In this document: positions 22,566 to 31,589 of the stretch, piece by piece | How positions within the stretch are numbered: position 1 is the stretch's first letter | How the letters are laid out: every line of letters begins with the position of its first letter | Origin: Vulcanimicrobiota bacterium | GTDB taxonomy: Bacteria; Eremiobacterota; Eremiobacteria; Baltobacterales; Baltobacteraceae | NCBI GenBank assembly: GCA_028287545.1 | Contig: JAQBPL010000010.1 | Coordinates: 1-35,563, forward strand | DNA: 35,563 nt | Reading direction: 5' to 3' | Notes under the pieces: generated by a model | The model's input: the letters and a program-made list of their open reading frames with translations, nothing else | What the model was told of the DNA's origin: nothing | The model's database searches: none | Position numbers and translations under genes: made by a program

Positions 22566-24401
22566 ATGGTCGAGGCGGCAGAGCTGCGGGAGGCGCTCGA
22601 GCGCTGGTTTGGGTTCCCCTCGTTTCGGCCGTCGCAGGAAGCCATCGTGCGCGACGTGCTGGCCGGCCGCGACGTCTTCGCCCTCTTGCCGACCGGCGGC
22701 GGGAAATCGCTGTGCTATCAGCTGCCGGCCCTGCTCACCGAAGGGCTGACCGTCGTCGTCTCGCCGTTGATCGCATTGATGAAGGACCAGGTCGACGCGA
22801 TGGACACCGCGGGCGTCCCGGCGACCGCGCTGAACTCCTCGCTCGCATATCCCGAGCTGCGGCGCCGGCTCGAGGGGCTCGAGCGCGGCGCCTACAAGTT
22901 GCTCTACGTCGCGCCTGAACGCCTCACGCTGGCCGGCTTCACCGACGATCTCGAGCGCTGGAACGTCGCGCGGTTCATCGTCGACGAAGCGCACTGCATC
23001 AGCGAATGGGGCCACGACTTTCGGCCCGAGTACCGGCGCATCGCGCCGCTGCGCGCGCGCTTTCCCGACGTGCCGTTCTGCGCGTTCACCGCGACCGCGA
23101 CGTCCCGCGTCCGCGACGACGTCGTCGCGCAGCTCGGCTTGCACCGCCCCGCAGTCCACGTCGCGTCGTTCGACCGGCCGAACTTGAACTATCGTATCCT
23201 GCACGGTGCGCGCGGCGTCGAGACGCTGGTGCGCTGGCTGCGCGCGCGACCCGACGACGAAGCGGGGATCGTCTATGCCGGCAGCCGCGCCAACACCGAG
23301 AAGGTCGCCGAGGCGCTGAGCACCGCGGGGATTCCCGCCCTCGCCTATCATGCCGGGCTCGATTCCTCGCTCCGCGCGAAGCGGCAGGAGGCGTTCATCC
23401 GCGACGACGTGCGGGTGATGTGCGCGACGATCGCGTTCGGGATGGGGATCGACAAGTCGAACGTCCGTTTCGTCGTGCACTTCGACGTTCCGCGCAGCCT
23501 CGAGGGCTACTACCAGGAGACGGGCCGCGCCGGACGCGACGGCCTGCCAGCCGAGTGCGCCTGGTTCTTCGCGTACGGCGACGTCGCGCGGACGGAACGC
23601 TTCGTCGAAGAGAAGCCCGAGCCCGAACGGACCGCGGCGCGCGCACAGCTCGACCGTATCGTGCGCTATGCGTATTCGAACGAGTGCCGGCGGCGCGAGC
23701 TGCTGGCGTACTTCGGCGAGACGTATCTTCCGGAACGCTGCGAGGCGTGCGACAACTGCCTCTCGCCGCGCGCGTCGTACGACGCGACGATCGACGCGCA
23801 GAAGCTGCTCTCGTGCGTGTACCGCATCCGTGAATCGCATGGGTACGGCGTCGGAATCGCGCACGTCGTCGACGTCTTGGTCGGCGCGAAGACCGAGAAG
23901 ATCGAGCGCTGGTTTCACGACCGGCTCTCGACCTACGGGATCGGCGCCGACCGCGACCGGCGGACCTGGCGCCACCTCGCCGACGAGCTCGTGCGCCTCG
24001 GACTTATCGTTCAAGATGCCGCCAACCACAACGTCGTCGTGCTGACGCCGCAAGGGCGGCGGGCGCTGATTGAGCGCACCCCGATCGCCGTCCGCGAGCC
24101 GGTCGCCCTGCCCCCGGGCGGAAAGGCCGCCAAACGGGGCCGCGCGGCTGCGCCAGCGGCCGACGAAGACTACGACCGCGACATCTTCGCGGCGCTGCGG
24201 GCGCTGCGCCGGGAGATCGCCGCCGAACGCGACGTCCCGCCGTATGTCGTGTTCAGCGACGCGGTGCTGCGCGCGATGGCGCGCGAGCGGCCCGCGACGC
24301 CGCAGGCGTTCCGAGCGATCAGCGGCGTCGGCGAGAAGAAGCTGGCCGACTTCGGTGCCCGTTTTTTGGCGGCGATCGCTGAGAACGCGGTGAAAGGTTG
24401 A
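22566..24401 (+). CDS. recQ: ATP-dependent DNA helicase RecQ
   Basis: 611 residues, the usual RecQ length (E. coli about 609). Motif 0 is FGFPSFRPSQEAIV. Walker A is LLPTGGGKSLCYQLP with Lys47. The DEAH box is IVDEAHCISEWGHDFRPEY with Asp140, including the aromatic-rich loop. Motif III is AFTATAT and motif VI is YYQETGRAGRDGLP. The zinc-binding site follows with four Cys (SNEC, ERCEACDNC), then a winged-helix region and a C-terminal HRDC domain (VFSDAVLRAMARERP, ISGVGEKKLADFG). It unwinds DNA 3' to 5' in recombination and fork repair. The start was set by the internal Shine-Dalgarno; upstream in-frame codons overlap the divergent promoter region. The next gene begins 38 bp downstream. Confidence 0.96.
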   Translation: MVEAAELREALERWFGFPSFRPSQEAIVRDVLAGRDVFALLPTGGGKSLCYQLPALLTEGLTVVVSPLIALMKDQVDAMDTAGVPATALNSSLAYPELRRRLEGLERGAYKLLYVAPERLTLAGFTDDLERWNVARFIVDEAHCISEWGHDFRPEYRRIAPLRARFPDVPFCAFTATATSRVRDDVVAQLGLHRPAVHVASFDRPNLNYRILHGARGVETLVRWLRARPDDEAGIVYAGSRANTEKVAEALSTAGIPALAYHAGLDSSLRAKRQEAFIRDDVRVMCATIAFGMGIDKSNVRFVVHFDVPRSLEGYYQETGRAGRDGLPAECAWFFAYGDVARTERFVEEKPEPERTAARAQLDRIVRYAYSNECRRRELLAYFGETYLPERCEACDNCLSPRASYDATIDAQKLLSCVYRIRESHGYGVGIAHVVDVLVGAKTEKIERWFHDRLSTYGIGADRDRRTWRHLADELVRLGLIVQDAANHNVVVLTPQGRRALIERTPIAVREPVALPPGGKAAKRGRAAAPAADEDYDRDIFAALRALRREIAAERDVPPYVVFSDAVLRAMARERPATPQAFRAISGVGEKKLADFGARFLAAIAENAVKG

Positions 24402-24439
24402 CGGCCCGTCCCACGTTCTCAGGGAGACCACAGACCGCA

Positions 24440-27400
24440 ATGACAGGATTTCGGTCGATGAAGAGCTGCGTGGCACGCCGCTGGTTAGCGACCGCGCTCG
24501 CGCTCGCGTTCCTGTTCGGGACCCTCGTCCCGGCCGGAGCGCAGAGCTCGAGCGACACCGGAATCGTGCAGATCACCGTCAAGGACGCTGCCGCACAAGT
24601 GAACTTGGCGGACGCGCGCGTCTTTTTGGTCGGGCCGACGGTTGCGAGTGCGCTGACGGCCAAGAGTGGGATCGTCAAGTACACCGACGTGCCGAGCGGG
24701 CTGTACCGGGTGCGCGTTTCGAAGAGCGGCTTCGCCGGTGTGGTGTCGAGTCAGTTCGAAGTGCTGGGGAACAAGCAGGTCGACGTCGACGTCGATCTCG
24801 GCGTGCGCCAGCAGCCGTCCGGCCAGCAGGCGACGACCACGACCAGCGACAGCGGCCTCAAGGTGATCGGCAGCGTCCGCGCGCGCGTCACGGTTACCAC
24901 GACGGACGTCGATGAGAACAGCGCGGTACGGAAGATCTCCGACTCGCTCACCGACGCGCTCTCGACGATCGGCGGCGTCGACGTGACGCAAGGGTCGAAC
25001 GATCCGAACGCGCCGCAGACGATCTCGCTGCGCGGTCACGACGAGTCGCAGACCGCCGTGACGCTCGACGGCATCCCCCTCTCGGCGCCAGGCTCGGCAG
25101 CCGACCTGCGCAAGATCAACACCGACCTCTTCTCCGGCGCCGGCGTGAGCTTCGGCGCACAAGCCGGTTCGCTCGGCGGGTCGGTGAACTTCCGCACGCT
25201 CCAGCCGACCCAGACCTGGCAGACGAAATTCACCTTTTCGGACGGCACCTACGATCGCTACAACTACCAGATCGGCGAGACCGGGTCGATCGGCAAGCTC
25301 GGCATCGCGGTGCTCCACACCAAGCGCGCCGGGAACAGCCCGCTGACGTTCCAGGACTACGTCGACCAGAGTGGGATCGACTACGAGCACGGCGGCGAGA
25401 GCGCGAACATCGGCGACTTCCTCAAGCTGCGCTATCCGGTCAACGACCGCACGACCGTGATGGCGACGATGCTGCAGAACAATCAGTCGAACTCGGCGCT
25501 CTGCACGCAGTTCGTCACGCCTTTGCCGTGCGGCATCGGGCCCGACAACGGCAACAGCGGCAAATTCCAGTTCGGCTACGCCACGGTCCAGTCGCTGATC
25601 GGCGACACGGCGGTCACCGTGACCGGGTACGTCAACAACAACACGTCGTACACGAACGACCTGGACCGCTACATCTACAATTCGTGCCCGGCCGGGTCGG
25701 CGCAGCCATGCACGGTGGGACCGGTGCTCTCGCCGTACTCATCGACGAACGGATCGTTCGCGCGCGGGGTCGCGGCGAGCGCGACGCTGACGCGCGACAA
25801 GCATACGTTCACCCTGAGCGGTTCGACGTACGCGGGAATCACGACGTTCACGCCGCTGGTCGACACGGCGACGTCTGTCAACCCGAACCCGAATTTGACC
25901 CCGTCGACCTTCGCGACCGCCTCGCGCAGCGTCCAATTCTCCGACCAGTACAAGGTCAACGACAAGCTGGCGCTCGGGCCGAATATCTCGTACGCCGGAA
26001 CGACCGGCGCCGGCTCGTCGATCCTCGCCGGCATGAGCGCGAACTGGCGGCCGACGAGCAGCGACACGTACAACGCGTCGATCTCGTTCGGCAGCTCGCA
26101 GCCGGCGAACGGTCTGGTGCGCCAGCTTCCCGACGCGACGTCCGCGCGAGTGAACTGCTACGCGAACACGGCCGTCATCAACGGCGTGGGCGATCTTCCC
26201 TCGCATCAGGGCGCGGCCAACTACGACCTCTCGTGGACGCACCAGTGGTCGCACGGGCAGTTCTCGCTCAGCGCCTATCGCCAAACGCAGAGCGGGCAGC
26301 TCGTCAACGCGCAGGTCACGGCCGATAGCGCCGGCCTTCCTTCGTACCTCGTGAACGGCATCAATACGTATTTCAGCAACGTCTGCGGCGTTTCCACGTC
26401 GGCGGAGCAGATCTACGCCAACGAGCAGATCGGCGGCACGACGCGGCTGTATCAGGGCTATACCGCCAATGCCAACCTCGCGCTGGGCAAGAACGTCGTC
26501 CTGATCCCCTCGTATACCACGAGCGCCGCCGAAGTGACGGCAGCCAACCTCCGCTACGTCGGCCTCGACAGCACGCTGATCCTCGACGAGCAGCTTCCGG
26601 GCCGCCCGGTGCACAGCGCCAACGTCACGCTCGATGCGCTCTACTCGCCGGCGGGCCTCGAGATCGTCGCCAACGCCCACTATGTCGGCCCGAACAACAA
26701 CCAATATATCGCGCCGTACACCCTCGTGAACTTCGGACTCTCGCATGCGCTGGGGACCGGGCGCATCACGGTGTTCGCGTCGAACCTCTTCAATACTGAG
26801 AGCGGCCTGTTCTCGACGATGCAGTACGCGCAGCCGATCGCGCTCAGCGGCGGCGGCTACTTGCTGCAGGCTGCGCGGCCGAACGCGCCGCGTTCGTACA
26901 CCGTCTCCTACTCGCTCAACACCGGTGCGCGGCCGGGCGCGGGCTTCTCGCGCGGCGCACGAGGGGCCACCACGACGGCCGCCGCCGGCGGGCAGGGCCA
27001 GCAGGGCCAGCAGGCGCGCGGCCTCGGATTCGGTCAGTTGAAGTTCATCCCGCCGCCGCCGGGCGTCGACCCGCTCTCGGTCGCGACGTCACGTCCCGAG
27101 TGCACGGCCGACCTGCAGCCGGCCGCGCAAAAGGTGCTCGCGCAAATCGGTGCCGCCGCGACCGCGTTCGCCGCCGGCAAGCCCCTCCCGGAGGTCGACG
27201 GGCTCGTCATCACCCCGCACGGGGAGGCCTCCGGCACGTGGTGGCTCGGTCTGGGGCCGAAGATCCCCGATGGCGTCTTCGCGGGTCGCCGCGGCGGCGC
27301 GGGCGGTCAAGACGCCGGACCCCGGCCGCCCGGCGGCCCAGGCGGTCCCGGCGGCGAAGAAGGCGGACCGGGCGGTCCCGGCGGCCCGGGCAGTCCTGGC

Positions 27401-27802
27401 GGAGGCCCAGGCGGCTTCCAGCCGCGAATCCAGGTGGCACCGCGGACGGGCGGATCGCCGCGGCCGGACTTTTCGCCGCCGCCCGAGCTGGTTGCGGCGT
27501 TGGCGCCCCTGCGCGCCGCAGCCTCGTGCGCGTACGGCACGACCCTCACCCCGGCCGAAGCGAAGGCCAAGGGCTACGACGTTGCGGTCGGCGTCAACGT
27601 CGCCGGCCCGCGCCCCTCACCCGGCGCCGGCGCCTCGCCGGCACCGGCCCCAAGCGCCGTTCCCGGCGCGTCTCCGGCCCCCGGCGCATCGCCTGGACCG
27701 CGGCGCAACTTCGGAAGCCCCATGAATTATGCACCCGGAATCGGCATCTTCGTGGTCCGCGCACCGGACCTCGGAACAGGTGGCGGAAGCGTGAGACAAT
27801 AG
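24440..27802 (+). CDS. TonB-dependent receptor-like outer membrane protein with N-terminal carboxypeptidase-regulatory-like domain and Gly/Pro-rich C-terminal extension
   Basis: 1120 residues from ATG 24440 (ATG 24458 also possible). The signal peptide ends near VPAGAQ (about residue 35). About 38-120 is a CarboxypepD_reg-like beta domain (IVQITVKDAAAQVNLADARV, YRVRVSKSGFAGVVSSQFEV). About 140-260 is the plug domain (ISDSLTDALSTIGGVDVTQG, ISLRGHDESQTAVTLDGIPL, GSLGGSVNFRT). The barrel runs from about 260 to 815, with LVNFGLSHALGTGRITVFAS near its end. Instead of stopping at a terminal aromatic residue, the protein continues for about 300 residues, with GGPGG-type repeats at 27325-27420, a Pro/Ala/Ser tail, and two single-Cys helical pieces (RPECTADLQPAAQKVLAQIG, AALAPLRAAASCAYGTTL). 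The ligand is unknown. A response regulator starts 9 bp after the stop, which suggests a dedicated signalling unit. Confidence 0.82.
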   Translation: MTGFRSMKSCVARRWLATALALAFLFGTLVPAGAQSSSDTGIVQITVKDAAAQVNLADARVFLVGPTVASALTAKSGIVKYTDVPSGLYRVRVSKSGFAGVVSSQFEVLGNKQVDVDVDLGVRQQPSGQQATTTTSDSGLKVIGSVRARVTVTTTDVDENSAVRKISDSLTDALSTIGGVDVTQGSNDPNAPQTISLRGHDESQTAVTLDGIPLSAPGSAADLRKINTDLFSGAGVSFGAQAGSLGGSVNFRTLQPTQTWQTKFTFSDGTYDRYNYQIGETGSIGKLGIAVLHTKRAGNSPLTFQDYVDQSGIDYEHGGESANIGDFLKLRYPVNDRTTVMATMLQNNQSNSALCTQFVTPLPCGIGPDNGNSGKFQFGYATVQSLIGDTAVTVTGYVNNNTSYTNDLDRYIYNSCPAGSAQPCTVGPVLSPYSSTNGSFARGVAASATLTRDKHTFTLSGSTYAGITTFTPLVDTATSVNPNPNLTPSTFATASRSVQFSDQYKVNDKLALGPNISYAGTTGAGSSILAGMSANWRPTSSDTYNASISFGSSQPANGLVRQLPDATSARVNCYANTAVINGVGDLPSHQGAANYDLSWTHQWSHGQFSLSAYRQTQSGQLVNAQVTADSAGLPSYLVNGINTYFSNVCGVSTSAEQIYANEQIGGTTRLYQGYTANANLALGKNVVLIPSYTTSAAEVTAANLRYVGLDSTLILDEQLPGRPVHSANVTLDALYSPAGLEIVANAHYVGPNNNQYIAPYTLVNFGLSHALGTGRITVFASNLFNTESGLFSTMQYAQPIALSGGGYLLQAARPNAPRSYTVSYSLNTGARPGAGFSRGARGATTTAAAGGQGQQGQQARGLGFGQLKFIPPPPGVDPLSVATSRPECTADLQPAAQKVLAQIGAAATAFAAGKPLPEVDGLVITPHGEASGTWWLGLGPKIPDGVFAGRRGGAGGQDAGPRPPGGPGGPGGEEGGPGGPGGPGSPGGGPGGFQPRIQVAPRTGGSPRPDFSPPPELVAALAPLRAAASCAYGTTLTPAEAKAKGYDVAVGVNVAGPRPSPGAGASPAPAPSAVPGASPAPGASPGPRRNFGSPMNYAPGIGIFVVRAPDLGTGGGSVRQ

Positions 27803-27810
27803 CTAGGATT

Positions 27811-28491
27811 ATGGCCGCCATACCCAAGGTCGTCGTCATCGACGACGAACGTCATCTACGCGAGCTGCTCGAGCTCGGCCTCGGCGAGGACGGATTCGAA
27901 GTGCGCAGCGCGGCAGACGGCCGGTCCGGCCTCGCGCTCGTACGCGATTGGCGTCCCGACGCGATCGTGCTCGACGTGATGCTGCCGTTCGTCGACGGAC
28001 TCGAGCTGCTGCCGATGCTGCGCCGGATCACCGAAGCGCCGATCTTGATGCTCAGCGCGAAGGCCGACACCGACGACCGCATCACCGGTCTGCGGCGCGG
28101 GGCGGACGACTACATCAAGAAGCCGTTCGAGATGACCGAGCTCGCGGCGCGCCTGCACTCGGCGCTCCGCCGGCCGCGGCTCGAGCAGCCCTCCATCGTT
28201 GCGTACGCCGACTTGTCGATCGATCTCGACCGGCGTGAGGTCAAGCGCGGCGATCAGCGCATCGAACTCTCGGCGCGCGAGTACGCGCTGCTGCTGACGC
28301 TGGTGCGCAATCCCGAACGCGTGTTCACGCGCGACCAGTTGCTCGACTTGGTGTGGGGAACCGACCGCGACGTCGGTCCGGGTGCGGTCGAGACCTACGT
28401 CTCGTATCTGCGCGCCAAGATCGATGCGGGCTTCGATCCGAAACTGATCCGCACGATTCGCGGCGCCGGTTACGCGTTGCGGACGCACTGA
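27811..28491 (+). CDS. OmpR/PhoB-family response regulator paired with the downstream kinase
   Basis: 226 residues from ATG 27811. The receiver has VVVIDDERHLREL (acidic pair 11-12), phospho-acceptor Asp55 in IVLDVMLPFVDG, Ser in LMLSAKADTDDR, and Lys in DDYIKKPFEMTEL. The winged-helix output domain carries LSAREYALLLTLVRNPERVF, RDQLLDLVWG and VETYVSYLRAKIDAG, ending IRGAGYALRTH. It resembles the two orphan regulators of this window but is more distant from them than they are from each other. The kinase gene starts 5 bp after the stop codon, so the pair is cognate, and the receptor gene ends 9 bp before the start. Confidence 0.94.
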   Translation: MAAIPKVVVIDDERHLRELLELGLGEDGFEVRSAADGRSGLALVRDWRPDAIVLDVMLPFVDGLELLPMLRRITEAPILMLSAKADTDDRITGLRRGADDYIKKPFEMTELAARLHSALRRPRLEQPSIVAYADLSIDLDRREVKRGDQRIELSAREYALLLTLVRNPERVFTRDQLLDLVWGTDRDVGPGAVETYVSYLRAKIDAGFDPKLIRTIRGAGYALRTH

Positions 28492-28495
28492 GGCG

Positions 28496-30055
28496 ATGTT
28501 CACCTCGTTCGCGCGCCGCCTGACGTTCTGGTACGTCGCGGCCGCCGTCGCGCTCGTCGCCCTGCTGCTGTCCGCCTTCGCGGTGAGCGGGCTCTTTCTG
28601 TACGTGCACCTCGTGCAAGGCAACATCGAGGCGGACGCACGCGAGGCGGAAGCGTTCTCGGCGCGCGCCGTGCTGCGGAAGGAACCCTTCACCGTCGCGG
28701 CGCTCGAATTCGAGAAGCGCATGTCGCGGCCCGGCGTGCGACTGATCGTCTGGGGCGGAATGCCGCATCGGCCGCCGCGCGCCCCGGCAAACCCGGAGAC
28801 GAACGAGCCATCGTCGATTCCGCTGCTGATAAAGCCCGCGCCGGCGGCGACGCGAAACCTGGGTTTCTTCGGGGGGCCGCCCATGCAAGGGCGCCTGCTG
28901 CCGGACGGGCCGGCCGGCCGACCGCCCGTGATCGTTATGGACAGCCGCGTCGTGCACGGCGATCTGCGCACGCTGCGCTTCGAGGGCAGCCGTTTCGGGT
29001 TCGCGATCGGAACGGCGTTCGGGGCGCATCTCCATCGCATTCCGTTCATGGACGGCGAGCTGACGCTGCTGCCCGATCCCAATGCGACCGGCAACGTCGC
29101 GCTGGCGATGCTCGCGGCGATCCTGCTCGTCAGCGGGCTGGCCGGATTTCTCGCCTGGTTCACCGGCCGCTACATCACGACGCAAGTGCTGCGCCCGCTG
29201 GTCGACGTGACCCACGCGCTGCAGCGGTTCGCCGCGCGCGACTTCACGCCGCAGCCGATCGCGGTCGCGGGGAAGAGCGAGTTCGACGCGATCGCGCTGG
29301 CCTACAACGCAGCGTCGGCTCAGGTCGCCGCGGCCTTCGCCGAGCGCGAAGCGGCCGAGACGCAGATGCGGCAGTTCGTCGCCGACGCGGGCCACGAGCT
29401 GCGCACGCCGCTCACCATCGTGCTCGGCTACATCGATCTGCTCAAGCGCCGGGCGGACGCCGGCGACGAGCGCTCGCGGCGCATCTTCTCGTCGATCTCG
29501 CTCGAAGGCGCGCGGATGCGCACGCTGATCGACAACCTCGTGCTGCTGGCAAAGATGGAAGGCGAGGACGAGCGCCCCACCGAGCCGTTCCCGCTCGAGC
29601 CGCTGCTCGAGGACATCGCCGCTTCCCGCACGGTGCTGGTCCCGTCATTGCGCGTCGAGCTCCGCCTCGAGGTCGACGCGACGGTGATCGGCAACCGCGA
29701 CGAAATCTACGAGGCCATCGCCAACATCGTCGACAACGCGATGAAGTACGCGCCCGGGTCGCCGATTCGCATCGCGGCGCGGGCGGTGCGCGGCGGCGTG
29801 GAACTGGCGATCTCCGACGAAGGCCCCGGCATCCACGTGGACGATCGGGCGGGCATCTTCGACCGTTTCTTCCGCGGCGCGACGCGCGGCGAGGTGGAGG
29901 GTTCCGGACTCGGTCTCGCGATCGCGAAACGTGCGGTCGAACGCGCCGGCGGGACGCTCGCGCTCGGCGCGACGTCCGAGGCCGGAACGACGTTCGTCAT
30001 GCGCCTGCGCGTCGATCAAGTACAAAAGCGCGAACCGCAGCCGGCGCGCGCGTAA
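28496..30055 (+). CDS. membrane sensor histidine kinase (HAMP-HisKA-HATPase)
   Basis: 519 residues from ATG 28496. Transmembrane helix 1 is about 11-38 (FWYVAAAVALVALLLSAFAV). An extracytoplasmic domain of about 160 residues is unusually rich in Pro (PHRPPRAPANPE, GGPPMQG, GPAGRPP). Helix 2 is about 200-222 (VALAMLAAILLVSGLAGFLA). A HAMP linker runs to about 280. The HisKA box FVADAGHELRTPLTIVLGYI has phospho-acceptor His300. The ATPase domain has N-box IYEAIANIVDNAMKYAPGSP, G1 ISDEGPGIHVDD, F-box FDRFFRG and G2 GSGLGLAIAKRAVERAGG. It phosphorylates the regulator encoded just upstream. The sensed signal is not known. Position behind the TonB-dependent receptor gene suggests an envelope or nutrient cue. 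Confidence 0.94.
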   Translation: MFTSFARRLTFWYVAAAVALVALLLSAFAVSGLFLYVHLVQGNIEADAREAEAFSARAVLRKEPFTVAALEFEKRMSRPGVRLIVWGGMPHRPPRAPANPETNEPSSIPLLIKPAPAATRNLGFFGGPPMQGRLLPDGPAGRPPVIVMDSRVVHGDLRTLRFEGSRFGFAIGTAFGAHLHRIPFMDGELTLLPDPNATGNVALAMLAAILLVSGLAGFLAWFTGRYITTQVLRPLVDVTHALQRFAARDFTPQPIAVAGKSEFDAIALAYNAASAQVAAAFAEREAAETQMRQFVADAGHELRTPLTIVLGYIDLLKRRADAGDERSRRIFSSISLEGARMRTLIDNLVLLAKMEGEDERPTEPFPLEPLLEDIAASRTVLVPSLRVELRLEVDATVIGNRDEIYEAIANIVDNAMKYAPGSPIRIAARAVRGGVELAISDEGPGIHVDDRAGIFDRFFRGATRGEVEGSGLGLAIAKRAVERAGGTLALGATSEAGTTFVMRLRVDQVQKREPQPARA

Positions 30056-30110
30056 GCAGTCAATCAACCGTTGCGCGTGGCCGTCCACATCGGCGGGCAC
30101 AACGCGCCGT

Positions 30111-30752
30111 ATGAGTGATACCGGAATGACCAACGCATCGATGCGCTTCGATTCGTCCGCGACGGAGGGGACCGGCGGGAACGACCGGCACTCGTTGACG
30201 ACGTACGTGAGCGACATGCTCTCGCTCGAACGCCACATCGAGGAACCCCTCAAGCGACAGCTGGCGATGGAGGACACGAACAAATACCCCGACGCGAAGG
30301 CGGTGATCGCGCAGATCGCAAGCCTCACGGAATCGCACGCCCGCGCGCTCGAAGCGTGTCTCAAACAGCTCGGCGGACACGAAGCGAGCGGCGTGAAGTC
30401 GGCCTGGAGCGCGCTGCTCGGGATGGGCGCGGCGGCGGTCGACAGCGTGCGCAAGGCCAAGATCTCGAAGGCGCTGCGCGACGATTACACGGCGCTGAGC
30501 CTGGCGACGATGGGCTACGCGATGCTGCACGCCACGGCGGTCGGCCTCGGCGACACGACGGTCGCCGATCTGGCCAAACGGCACCTGGCCGACTACGCGC
30601 GGTGCGTCATGCAGATCAGCCAGGTGATGCCGCAGCTCGTGCTTGCGGAGCTGCGCGACGATGGCGAGACGGTGCAGCCCGGCGCTGCGGAGATGATCCG
30701 ACGCGAGACCAACGACATTTGGAAAGCCGAGGCGGCGGTCACGCGCAACTGA
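30111..30752 (+). CDS. ferritin-like DUF892/YciF-type protein
   Basis: 213 residues from ATG 30111 (ATG 30126 is an alternative; neither has a clear Shine-Dalgarno). The sequence is a long four-helix pattern: LTTYVSDMLSLERHIEEPLK, AKAVIAQIASLTESHARALE, ALRDDYTALSLATMGYAMLH and LADYARCVMQISQVMPQLVL. Glu and His residues are spaced as in the diiron ferritin-like fold (LERHIEE, ESHARALE). It resembles DUF892/YciF-like stress-associated proteins, whose biochemical function is unsettled. It stands alone 55 bp downstream of the histidine kinase, and transcription ends at the strong hairpin at 30790-30823. Confidence 0.7.
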   Translation: MSDTGMTNASMRFDSSATEGTGGNDRHSLTTYVSDMLSLERHIEEPLKRQLAMEDTNKYPDAKAVIAQIASLTESHARALEACLKQLGGHEASGVKSAWSALLGMGAAAVDSVRKAKISKALRDDYTALSLATMGYAMLHATAVGLGDTTVADLAKRHLADYARCVMQISQVMPQLVLAELRDDGETVQPGAAEMIRRETNDIWKAEAAVTRN

Positions 30753-30789
30753 CCCGCTAACAGCCTCGGCGCTGAAGCGCGATGCGACG

Positions 30790-30823
30790 AACGACCTGGA
30801 GCCGATCCAGGTCGTTTTCGTTT
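30790..30823 (+). terminator. Rho-independent terminator
   Basis: AACGACCTGGA (30790-30800), the loop GCCGA, and TCCAGGTCGTT (30806-30816) form a perfect 11-bp stem, followed by TTCGTTT. It ends the transcript of the ferritin-like gene, and possibly of the receptor-regulator-kinase run upstream. Confidence 0.88.
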
Positions 30824-30870
30824 GTCCCCCGAAGCGTACGGTCGGTAGGTTTGCTGAACGGGGTGGGCAG

Positions 30871-31551
30871 ATGATTTTCGGGGTGGATTCTTCAGATCCG
30901 GTCAGTTCGTCGTTGATCGCGACGGTGACGAGTGCGATCGGCAAACCGGCATTTTGGGGCCGCTATTTGACCGGCTATTCGTTCAGTACGGCTGAGGCGC
31001 ACGTGCTGGCGCAGAACGGCATTCGGTTGTTGCCGATCTATCAGGGAACGACGGCGCACCCAAGCATGCTCTCCGGGCCGGTCTCGAACGGGACCGCCGA
31101 CGCGAACGCCGCACTCGCCGCGGCGAAGTCGCTGGGCGTGCCGTCCGCGAAGGGCATCGCGCTCTACGCCGACATCGAGGGCAGCTATACGGCGAGCGTG
31201 AATTGGATTTCGGGCTGGGTCGCCGGGATCCAAGGCGGCGGATACGTGGCGGGGATCTACTGCGGCTCCGACGCGACCGGCATTTCGACCGCGTACGCGG
31301 GGATCTCGCACGACGACCGCGCGTCGCTGCTGATCTGGTCGAACAGTCCGTGTTACGACGTCGCCAACCACTGGAGCGCCGCCGGGATGCCGACGTCGAT
31401 GGGCGCCTCGCCGATGTCTGCCGGCGGCGGCGTGCACACGCCCGACATGTGGCAGTACGCGATCCCGGTCGGCGGCGACACGCAGCCGGTCGACCTCGAC
31501 GTGTGCACGGAGCGCGCCTTCGCGGCGATGTGGGCGCCACAGGCGAACTAG
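30871..31551 (+). CDS. DUF1906 glycoside hydrolase-like (Rv2525c-type) domain protein
   Basis: 226 residues from ATG 30871, all one TIM-barrel-like domain. MIFGVDSSDPVSSSLI begins the fold. Next are FWGRYLTGYSF, NGIRLLPIYQGTT, KGIALYADIEGSYT with the conserved acidic pair, GYVAGIYCGSD, LLIWSNSPCYD and MWQYAIPVGGDTQPVDLDVC. These match the PF08924 family, related to GH25 lysozymes and mycobacterial Rv2525c. There is no N-terminal signal peptide, so either it acts in the cytoplasm or leaves by a route not visible here. It lies downstream of the terminator and converges with the Tag-like gene. Confidence 0.82.
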   Translation: MIFGVDSSDPVSSSLIATVTSAIGKPAFWGRYLTGYSFSTAEAHVLAQNGIRLLPIYQGTTAHPSMLSGPVSNGTADANAALAAAKSLGVPSAKGIALYADIEGSYTASVNWISGWVAGIQGGGYVAGIYCGSDATGISTAYAGISHDDRASLLIWSNSPCYDVANHWSAAGMPTSMGASPMSAGGGVHTPDMWQYAIPVGGDTQPVDLDVCTERAFAAMWAPQAN

Positions 31552-31589
31552 CAGGTTGCTGCTAAGTCGCCCGCGACGATTCGCCGTTC

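Noticed and set aside
22500..24476. A 658-codon open frame opposite recQ
   Set aside because: The RecQ helicase motifs on the plus strand are complete, and the reverse frame has no recognisable domain.
27325..27420. Gly/Pro repeat as a possible simple-sequence assembly artefact
   Set aside because: The codons vary (GGC, GGT, GGA, CCC, CCA, CCG) and the frame stays open to a normal stop just before the regulator, so it looks like real coding sequence.
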